This document shows positions 57,334 through 64,000 of a DNA stretch of 64,000 nt, one piece after another; the first letter of the stretch is position 1, and the number at the start of each line of letters is the position of its first letter. The position numbers were made by a program, and so were the translations under genes. Below the pieces are notes generated by a model. It did not search any database. It was not told where the DNA came from and worked only from the letters and a program-made list of their open reading frames with translations. The stretch is from Haematococcus lacustris (taxonomy: Eukaryota > Chlorophyta > Chlorophyceae > Chlamydomonadales > Haematococcaceae): the NCBI GenBank assembly GCA_030144725.1, contig JASKMD010000008.1, forward strand, positions 3,127,400 through 3,191,399, written 5' to 3'.

Positions 57334-57826
57334 CTACAGTACTGTAGATGTCTACAGTACTGTCGGGGTACCTCGCGAGTACACGAACAGTACTGTAGAT
57401 GTCTACAGTACTGTAGATGTCTACAGTACTGTAGGTGTCTACAGTACTGTCGGGGTACCTCGAGAGACCACTTACAGTACTGTAGACATCTACAGTACTG
57501 TAGACATCTACAGTACTGTAGGTACCTCGAGGTACCTCGAGAGACCACTTACAGTACTGTAGACATCTACAGTACTGTAGACATCTACAGTACTGTAGAC
57601 ATCTACAGTACTGTAAACATCTACAGTACCTCGAGGTACCTCGAGGTACCTCGAGAGACCATTTACAGTACTGTGGGTACCTACAGTACTGTAGACATCT
57701 ACAGTACTGTAGACATCTACAGTACTGTAGACATCTACAGTACTGTAGACATCTACTGTACTGTAGACATCTACAGTACCTCGAGGTACCTCGAGGTACC
57801 TCGAGAGACCACTTACAGTACTGTAG
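57334..57826. repeat. Palindromic satellite array 1 (CTACAGTACTGTAG)
   Basis: More than a dozen copies of the perfect 14-bp palindrome CTACAGTACTGTAG, spaced by ACAT or TGTC so that the period is about 18. It is divided into blocks by a second set of palindromes, ACCTCGAGGTACCTCGAGGT, and a GAGACCACTTACAGTACTGTA segment. The higher-order block repeats at least three times. Each unit can form a cruciform or an RNA hairpin. Confidence 0.95.
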
Positions 57827-57920
57827 CCTTTCAGCACTTAGAAAAATTCTGAACATCTCACTTGCATTCAGGCATCCGTCCAACACTTAGTCGCAGCATC
57901 GTGTAGCCGGTATTGCAGCG

Positions 57921-58217
57921 ATGGCATCGCACGAGGTTACCCATACTCGCAGCCGCATCTAGCCCATACTCGCAGCCACATACTCGGCAATCAACCTCGC
58001 GGCCACACAGCTGGTCCACAGATGGCATCGCACGAGGTTACCCATACTCGCAGCCGCATCTAGCCCATACTCGCAGCCACATACTCGGCAATCAATCTCG
58101 CGGCCACACAGCTGGTCCACAGATGGCATCGCACGAGGTTACCCATACTCGCAGCCGCATCTAGCCCATACTCGCAGCCACATACTCGGCAATCAATCTC
58201 GCGGCCACACAGCTGGT
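57921..58217. repeat. 101-bp tandem repeat, 3 copies
   Basis: Copies start ATGGCATCGCACGAGGTTAC at 57921, 58022 and 58123, almost identical to each other. Inside each copy CCATACTCGCAGCC occurs twice. 58255-58375 continues as loose (TCGCAGCCAG)n decamers. Confidence 0.95.
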
Positions 58218-58620
58218 CCAGCAGCGCAGAAGCATACCTGTGAGGCAGCTCGGTGCGAGGATCTCACCTCGCAGCCAGCCTCGCAGCCATTTTCGTCGCA
58301 GCCAGCCTCGCAGCCAGTTTCGCAGCCACCCTCGCAGCCAGCATCGCAGCTAGCCTCGCGGCCAGTTTCCTCGCAACGATTCTCCGCAATCATCGCAAGC
58401 ATTGATGCACCAACGCAAGGCAGGTGCAACGTGTTGTGAGCAGCGAAGAGGCCAGACGGACTATGGTAAGAGCTTAGAACCAAGGTAAGAGCTTAGAAGG
58501 AGCTAGCATTGCGCAGCATAGCCCTTAGTATCCAGCCTAACCGCTACCACACCTGGTTGCTGCAGGTCTTACAATCACGCCTAGTACCCCCCTGATTACC
58601 ACCCCCTCCCAGTCCCCCTC

Positions 58621-58662
58621 ACCACCACCACCACCACCACCACCACCACCACCACCACCATT
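58621..58662. repeat. (CCA)n microsatellite
   Basis: 13 to 14 copies of ACC, about 60 bp left of the second CCCAG array. Confidence 0.95.
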
Positions 58663-58720
58663 TCATCACCATTTCATCACCTCTCACAACGTTCCCACTG
58701 TTGCCTCCCTTGTGTTGCAG

Positions 58721-59210
58721 CCCAGCCCAGCCCAGCCCAGCCCAGCCCAGCCCAGCCCAGCCCAGCCCAGCCCAGCCCAGCCCAGCCCAGCCCAGCCCAG
58801 CCCAGCCCAGCCCAGCCCAGCCCAGCCCAGCCCAGCCCAGCCCAGCCCAGCCCAGCCCAGCCCAGCCCAGCCCAGCCCAGCCCAGCCCAGCCCAGCCCAG
58901 CCCAGCCCAGCCCAGCCCAGCCCAGCCCAGCCCAGCCCAGCCCAGCCCAGCCCAGCCCAGCCCAGCCCAGCCCAGCCCAGCCCAGCCCAGCCCAGCCCAG
59001 CCCAGCCCAGCCCAGCCCAGCCCAGCCCAGCCCAGCCCAGCCCAGCCCAGCCCAGCCCAGCCCAGCCCAGCCCAGCCCAGCCCAGCCCAGCCCAGCCCAG
59101 CCCAGCCCAGCCCAGCCCAGCCCAGCCCAGCCCAGCCCAGCCCAGCCCAGCCCAGCCCAGCCCAGCCCAGCCCAGCCCAGCCCAGCCCAGCCCAGCCCAG
59201 CCCAGCCCAG
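58721..59210. repeat. Second (CCCAG)n array, about 98 copies
   Basis: Perfect CCCAG repeats that start directly after TTGTGTTGCAG, a splice-acceptor-like sequence. The right end decays to CCCAACCCAACCC. Same unit as the 1.1-kb array at 19642. Confidence 0.98.
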
Positions 59211-60480
59211 CCCAACCCAACCCTACTCTCCCACCCTGCACTTCCTACTGAGGTGAGGACAAAGGAAGGTGGGTTGTAATGGAGGGCTGCTACACCTGCC
59301 CCTCCATCTGCCAGCTCTACATCTCCCTACTCTAATGGTGAGTGCATCCAGTACCCATGTCCAATGTTTGCTTCGTTACACAAATCGTCACACCATTGCC
59401 GCAGGTCTTGTGCGCCTACACCTGAGACTATCAATGCCCTCCCCACTTCTGTCGCCCTCCCCATGGACCTCCCCTTCCCTTCCCTCCCCTTCCTCCCCTT
59501 CCTCCCACACACATATACACCACACCCCAGCAAAAGGTGAGTGCAGGTATGTGGCAACCTGTACCCACCTTAACCGCTAGCATGCCCCTTGTCCCGCTGC
59601 AGGGTTGATCGTCACACCCTTCCCCATCCCCTTTTCCTCCCCTTTCCCACGCCCACCACCAACGCCCAGCTTGTCGTCCCTACACTTCCACCTCTACCCA
59701 CCCCCCACTTCCCCCCTCCCTGTCACCTCTCCCCTGACATCCCAGCAGCCAGGAGAAAGCCCACCCCACCCACCCTCTTCCCACCCCTCCCATCCCCCTC
59801 TCCCTCCCTCTTCCCTCCCATACTTGTCAAGCCTACCCTTCCCCTCTCCCACCCTTCGATTGACGTGGCATCGCAACCCCCACCTCACCCCACCTTCCCT
59901 TCCCTACACCCTACACTCCCCACCGCTGTCCCACCCCACTGGCGCATGGCATATGTTGCCTGGTGTGAGCAGGTAGGAGGCCAGGAGGACCACAAAGGTA
60001 AGGCCACGGTGATAGGTCACCCTACCGCACGTGCACGCCCCTTGGTTGCAGGTCTAGTGGGCACCTCCCTTCCACTTCGCTTTCCCCTACACAACCACCC
60101 CCTTCCAATTCATCCTCCCCCGCCCCCGCCCCCGCCCCCGCCCCCGCCCCCGCCCCCGCCCCCGCCCCCGCTCCCTCCCCTGCCCCCACCCCCACCCATG
60201 CCCCCACCCACCCCAACCCATGCCCCCAACCCATGCCCCCACCCACCCAGACCCATGCCCCCAACCCAACCCACCCCCGCCCAGCCCAACCCGGTTGAGC
60301 CTCCCGCCTCCCCACCTCCCGCCTCCCTGCCTCCCGCCTCCCCGTCTCCCGCCTCCCTGCCTCCCACCTCCCGCCTTCCACATCTACCCCCCCTCCCCGC
60401 CTTCACTCTTCCACTCCCCCCCCTTCCTAGCAGCAGTCATCAAGCAGCCAAAAGGTAGGTAGGTGCTACAGTGCCCCTAC
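59211..60480. other. C-rich low-complexity stretch with (CCCCCG)n at 60118-60170
   Basis: Strong pyrimidine-rich bias on the plus strand (CCTTCCC, CCCACCC, CTCCCGCCTCC) and a block of about nine CCCCCG hexamers. Open frames are P/H/S-rich and look like composition artefacts. No gene assigned. Confidence 0.5.
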
Positions 60481-60880
60481 TATATCTGCTGCTGCTGCCA
60501 CTGCTGCTGCTGCTGCTGCGCCCCTGCTGCTGCTGCTGCCCCCCTACTGCTGCTGCTGCTGTGCCCCTGCTGCTGCTGCTGCACCCCTGCTGCTGCTGCT
60601 GCTGCCCCCCCGCTGCTGCTGCTGCTGCCCCCCTACTGCTGCTGCTGCCCCCCTACTGCTGCTGCTGCCCCCCTACTGCTGCTGCTGCCCCCCTACTGCT
60701 GCTGCTGCCCCCCTACTGCTGCTGCTGCCCCCCTACTGCTGCTGCTGCCCCCCTGCTGCTGCTGCTGCTGCCCCCCTACTGCTGCTGCTGCTGCTGCGCC
60801 CCTACTGCTGCTGCTGCTGCCCCCCTACTGCTGCTGCTGCCCCCCCCCCCTGCTGCTGCTGCCACCCATGCTGCTGCTGC
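60481..60880. repeat. (CTG)n blocks alternating with CCCCCCTA
   Basis: The higher-order unit CTGCTGCTGCTGCCCCCCTA (20 bp) is repeated about a dozen times with small changes in CTG number. Confidence 0.93.
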
Positions 60881-60881
60881 C

Positions 60882-61103
60882 TACAGTACTGTAGGTGTCT
60901 ACAGTACTGTAGGTGTCTACAGTACTGTAGGTGTCTACAGTACTGTAGGTGTCTACAGTACTGTAGGATGTCTACAGTACTGTAGGGGTCTACAGTACTG
61001 TAGGATGTCTATAGTACTGTAGGTATCTACAGTACTGTAGGTGTCTACAGTACTGTAGGTATCTACAGTACTGTAGGTGTCTACAGTACTGTAGGTGTCT
61101 ACA
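60882..61103. repeat. Palindromic satellite array 2 (CTACAGTACTGTAG + GTGT)
   Basis: About twelve copies of the same 14-bp palindrome as at 57334, here with GTGT, GTAT or GATGT spacers and without the CTCGAG palindromes. The gypsy LTR begins at 61104, inside or at the edge of this array. Confidence 0.95.
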
Positions 61104-61339
61104 TGTAGCGTTCCGATTCTGCATTAAGCGGATCGGCGCTAGTGTCACTGCTGAAGTGTGATACAGGCAGGTTAAGTGGTGGGCTGTACTGCTGCCCACC
61201 ATTCGGGTTCGATCCCCGGAGGCCGTTCTATGTCTTAGCCTGGTTGCGCTGCAGCAGTCTGACACCTGTAACTGCGGTTGGCGTTGCATGGCGTTCACAC
61301 ACTGAAAAGATTTAAGGCGCGTTCTTTCTGAACGCTACA
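61104..61339 (+). repeat. 5' LTR of the Ty3/gypsy element, 236 bp
   Basis: It begins TGTAGCGTTC (61104-61113) and ends GAACGCTACA (61330-61339), a perfect 10-bp terminal inverted repeat with the canonical TG...CA ends. One base further is TGGTTTCCGTATTCCGATAC (61341-61360), a plausible primer-binding site beginning with TGG, complementary to a tRNA CCA end. The 3' LTR lies outside the window. Confidence 0.75.
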
Positions 61340-61379
61340 TTGGTTTCCGTATTCCGATACCTCAGTGACTGGCCGCACC

Positions 61380-62912
61380 ATGACTGATACTACGCCAAAT
61401 GGCGAAACACCAGGCGCTGGTATGTCCAGCGGTCCTGCGGGTTCCCAGGCCATATTGGCCCAGGCCCTATCTGATCCCGAGTTTGCCAGGTCCCTGAGGG
61501 CGGCTTTGTTCCCCGACGGTGGTCCTGCTGCAACTCCGTCGCGGAATGGGCAGGGCAATGGCCCAGTCCCTCCAGGCGATGAAGAAGACGAAGAGGAGGA
61601 GCAGGATGAGGAAGAAGAGGCTGACGACGTCTCTGAGGGCGAGATTGACCTGTCTTCCGCAGACCAGCTGGCCCAGTCGCTGCTGGACACGCAGGACCAG
61701 CTGAAGGAAGCCAAAACCAAGCTGGCCAAGATGGAATCTCGCCAAAAGCTGACAGATCGCACACTGGCTGCGCTGGCTGAAAAGGTGGGTCTATTTCCTG
61801 GGTCCCCTCCCTCCATCCAGGACAGGCTGTTCAGTATGCGCACTCCGTCCCCGAGTAGGTCAGGTACACGCCCTGCGTGTATTCCTGGTACTTTTAACTC
61901 GATCGGTGGGAGAGGCGGCGCTCTGCACCACCTCTTTCCCCAGGTCAATAGTCAGGCTCCAGCTGCTAAGTCTGTGCCTGGTCCTGATAAGTGGACAGAC
62001 AATTGCACCAAGTCTCGTCGCAGGGCCTCTGCCTTCTGTGACGACTTAGAGGCACATTGCCAGCGCTTCAACCTGGACATTGCCTCTGTTTTTCCTGCAT
62101 TCCTGTCCGGGGCTGCGCGTGATGCTTGGTTGCCATCCATCCGTGCTGCTCATTTCTCACAAACCCGCACCGCACCTACCTGGCCCTACCTGCGACTGTC
62201 CTTTCTTGAGTACACAGGAGACGACTTGCGTGACGATCAGACTGATGCCCAGAAACAGCTACTTGAAGGCAGCATTCGCATGTCGTCCCAGCTCCTTCTG
62301 AATGAATATGTCACTGCTTTCAGGAACAATCTGCTGACTGCTGGTGTCCAGTGCATGGATGAGAGTTTGCTTGTCTCCCTGTTTATCAAGGGACTGACAT
62401 CTGAGCTGAAAAAAGCAGTCCTAAGGGATTCTGCTCCTTTTCCTGCCTTCACTCTGGCTCAGGCCATCGACTCTGCCAGGCAGGCTCAGCGTGCTGCTGA
62501 GATCCTTGCTGAGGCAGTCGGCACCAAGCGGCATGTTGCTGCTGTGCAGGCTAAGCAGCTGTCTGAGGGTCTGGAGCGTGCAAGCAACCCTCGTCCTCCT
62601 AAGAGCACCCAGAGCGACCCACCTGCCAAAGTCCCAGCCCGTTCCAGGGGTTTCAGGGCTGGCATGGCTGCTGGTCCTGCTGCTGGCTACCGTGTCATTC
62701 TGAAGCAGAAGGCTGAGGAGGCTGCTGAGCAGTCCAGCATGAAGCCAGGCCAGTATTGTCATCATTGCTATGATCCAAGGCACCTTAAGCCTCTGTGTCC
62801 TTATAAGGACATGCCAGCTCTGGAAGCCAGGAAGCTATCTGGCTACCCTCGCCCTCCTGCTGATGCAAAGGCTGCAGGAAAGCGTCCGCTTGCGTCTGCC
62901 AATGGGAAGTAG
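61380..62912 (+). CDS. Ty3/gypsy gag, 510 aa, CCHC zinc knuckle
   Basis: ATG at 61380 (MTDTTPNGETPG) lies 40 bp after the LTR. An acidic stretch (GDEEDEEEEQDEEEEADDV, about 61580-61635) is followed by a heptad-like helix (LAQSLLDTQDQLKEAKTKLA). The retrotransposon gag domain spans about 62000-62420 (LSGAARDAWL, NEYVTAFRNNLLTAG, FIKGLTSELKKAV). The knuckle CHHCYDPRHLKPLC (C-x2-C-x4-H-x4-C) is near 62755-62800. It stops at TAG 62910-62912, directly followed in frame by pol. Confidence 0.9.
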   Translation: MTDTTPNGETPGAGMSSGPAGSQAILAQALSDPEFARSLRAALFPDGGPAATPSRNGQGNGPVPPGDEEDEEEEQDEEEEADDVSEGEIDLSSADQLAQSLLDTQDQLKEAKTKLAKMESRQKLTDRTLAALAEKVGLFPGSPPSIQDRLFSMRTPSPSRSGTRPACIPGTFNSIGGRGGALHHLFPQVNSQAPAAKSVPGPDKWTDNCTKSRRRASAFCDDLEAHCQRFNLDIASVFPAFLSGAARDAWLPSIRAAHFSQTRTAPTWPYLRLSFLEYTGDDLRDDQTDAQKQLLEGSIRMSSQLLLNEYVTAFRNNLLTAGVQCMDESLLVSLFIKGLTSELKKAVLRDSAPFPAFTLAQAIDSARQAQRAAEILAEAVGTKRHVAAVQAKQLSEGLERASNPRPPKSTQSDPPAKVPARSRGFRAGMAAGPAAGYRVILKQKAEEAAEQSSMKPGQYCHHCYDPRHLKPLCPYKDMPALEARKLSGYPRPPADAKAAGKRPLASANGK

Positions 62913-64000
62913 GGTGTTGCCCAGCCAGGCCAGTGCCACGCCTGTGCTGTGGTACATGCTGATGAACCTGTCTTATGCACCTGTTCCACTGATTTGACTG
63001 GGACTGAGCCCCAGCTGATGGTTGTTGATGGTGTTGCTGTGCATGCTATGAGCCAGCCTTTCCCTGATCCAACTGTTGATGGCCATGCGTTCTCTGAGCA
63101 GACTGCTGTGACAGCAGCTCAGAACTGTGGGTCCTGTTTCAGTGCTGCTGACCCCTGTGTGGGTCATATTCTCTCGTGTAAGACTGTCCTGTGTTGTCCC
63201 CGTGCACCGTCTCAAGTCATCTTGGGGGTCTCTGGTCAAGACGACAAGGTGAGGTTCCAGTTTGCTGGTACCATTGATACTCATGCCTGTCACATGTTAG
63301 CTGATAGTGGTGCTGATGCAACACTCATCAGTGCTAGCTTTGTTCAGCTGCATAACATCCCAGTGTTTACTTATCCCATGTCACTCAGGTTTGATGTTGC
63401 CAACAACCAGCCTGTGATATGTGAGCATTATGTCAAAGTACAGTTGCGCATCAATAGCTTCTGCTGCATGTGCCTGTTGACTGTCATGCCTGACCTGGTT
63501 CATGCTTATGACGTGCTCCTGGGTGCTGACTGGTTGACTGTGCAGGGAGCCTTGGTCGATTACGTCGACAAGACTCTTACCCTGCGCACTCCCCAAGGTA
63601 ATAAAACCTTGCACCCACACACAGGTGACCAGAGTGCTGCTGGCCAGTGTGCTGCCACAAGGCCACCTGGATCCACCCACTCACTGCCCCGCCCACCTGC
63701 TGCTGTCCTTGCTGCTGTGTCCAAAGCCAATCCAAAGGCCCTTGTGACAGCAAAGCAGGCAGCCAGATGGCTGCGTAAGGGTGGCTCAGCCATGGTAGCT
63801 ATGGTGTCTCTAGAAGACCTTGCCTTACCAGTAGACGCTGTGTCCCATGTACAGAGGCAGCACCTGCAGGATTTGCTTGATGAATACTCTGATGTATTCC
63901 AACCTATCACAGGACTCCCGCCAGAGCGTGCAGTAGGGCACTCCATCCCCTTGCAGCCTGATGGCAAGCCTCCAGCTAGGCCCAGCTATAGGATGTCCAA
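62913..64000 (+). CDS. Ty3/gypsy pol (protease, start of reverse transcriptase), in frame with gag after one TAG, 3' partial
   Basis: The frame of gag stays open for all 362 complete codons from 62913 to the window end. A Cys-rich stretch comes first (GQCHACAVVHADEPVLCTC), then the retropepsin site HMLADSGADATLIS (Asp codon 63303-63305), YDVLLGADWLTVQG, and the reverse-transcriptase entry region LLDEYSDVFQPITGLPPERA followed by GKPPARPSYRMS. There is no Met near the start, so expression would need readthrough of the UAG. Alternatively, the TAG is one disabling substitution in a former gag-pol fusion. Confidence 0.88.

Larger units (their letters stand above)
61104..64000 (+). mobile_element. 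Ty3/gypsy LTR retrotransposon, 3' end outside the window
   Basis: LTR, primer-binding site, gag, protease and the beginning of reverse transcriptase are in the normal order. The coding frame is intact except for one in-frame TAG between gag and pol. Confidence 0.85.

Noticed and set aside
57334..58217. CRISPR-like arrays
   Set aside because: The palindromic units have 4-bp spacers that are not unique, and the 101-bp repeats are head-to-tail without spacers. The organism is eukaryotic.
58193..58483. Cys/Glu/Gly repeat protein on the minus strand (GCEAGCE type)
   Set aside because: It is a translation of loose TCGCAGCCAG decamers beside the 101-bp tandem repeat, with no other support.
60463..61022. 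Cys/Leu- and Ala/Pro-rich open frames
   Set aside because: They are translations of (CTG)n plus CCCCCC repeats and of the palindromic satellite.
61131..61230. Possible tRNA or SINE: GGTTCGATCCCCGG resembles a pol III B box
   Set aside because: No matching acceptor stem or cloverleaf can be drawn. The segment lies inside the gypsy LTR defined by its 10-bp terminal repeats.

Overview
The window is nuclear DNA of a chlorophyte green alga, most likely a member of the Chlamydomonadales; Haematococcus lacustris is my best guess. The evidence is spliced genes with many short GT-AG introns, GC-rich coding sequence, long pure pentanucleotide arrays, plant-type gene families and a repeat-encoded RDCNAALN protein family that I recall as abundant in Haematococcus. 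The species is an inference; 'eukaryotic green alga' is well supported. A block of exactly 500 Ns (50179-50678) is an assembly gap.

Layout: 1-12158 (+) is an intron-rich gene for a cellular RNA-dependent RNA polymerase (RDR family, catalytic GDYDGD), cut at the window's left edge. 13213-16116 (-) is a complete nine-exon plastid-type UMP kinase. 16948-18385 (+) is a complete five-exon HP30/TIM22-like translocase with a C-terminal SAM domain. 18.4-22.2 kb is intergenic and holds a 1.1-kb (CCCAG)n array between two copies of a duplicated segment. 22188-36503 (+) is a large, about 25-exon gene with two EF-hands and three cyclic-nucleotide-binding folds. 38.7-39.4 kb (-) is a proline-rich protein with a KIX-like end. 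41511-48628 (-) is an ADCK2-like ABC1/UbiB kinase. From 50.7 kb on, the window is mobile-element territory: a Ty1/copia element (-), a 914-bp hAT-like non-autonomous element with a perfect 8-bp target duplication, two arrays of a palindromic satellite, a second (CCCAG)n array, and a Ty3/gypsy element (+) that runs off the right edge.

The most striking theme is six fragments of one Fanzor/TnpB-like (RuvC, RNA-guided nuclease family) mobile element at about 12.4, 16.5, 23, 43, 45 and 47 kb. Four lie in introns of two host genes, all antisense to the host. All are frameshifted, truncated or internally deleted. Two carry a ~97% identical, hairpin-containing 242-bp right end, and one of these has no protein-coding part at all; this is the position where such elements encode their guide (omega) RNA.

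The host genes do not form one pathway: they cover RNA silencing, plastid pyrimidine metabolism, organelle import, Ca2+/cyclic-nucleotide sensing and mitochondrial quinone biology. What they share is introns filled with simple repeats and transposon debris.
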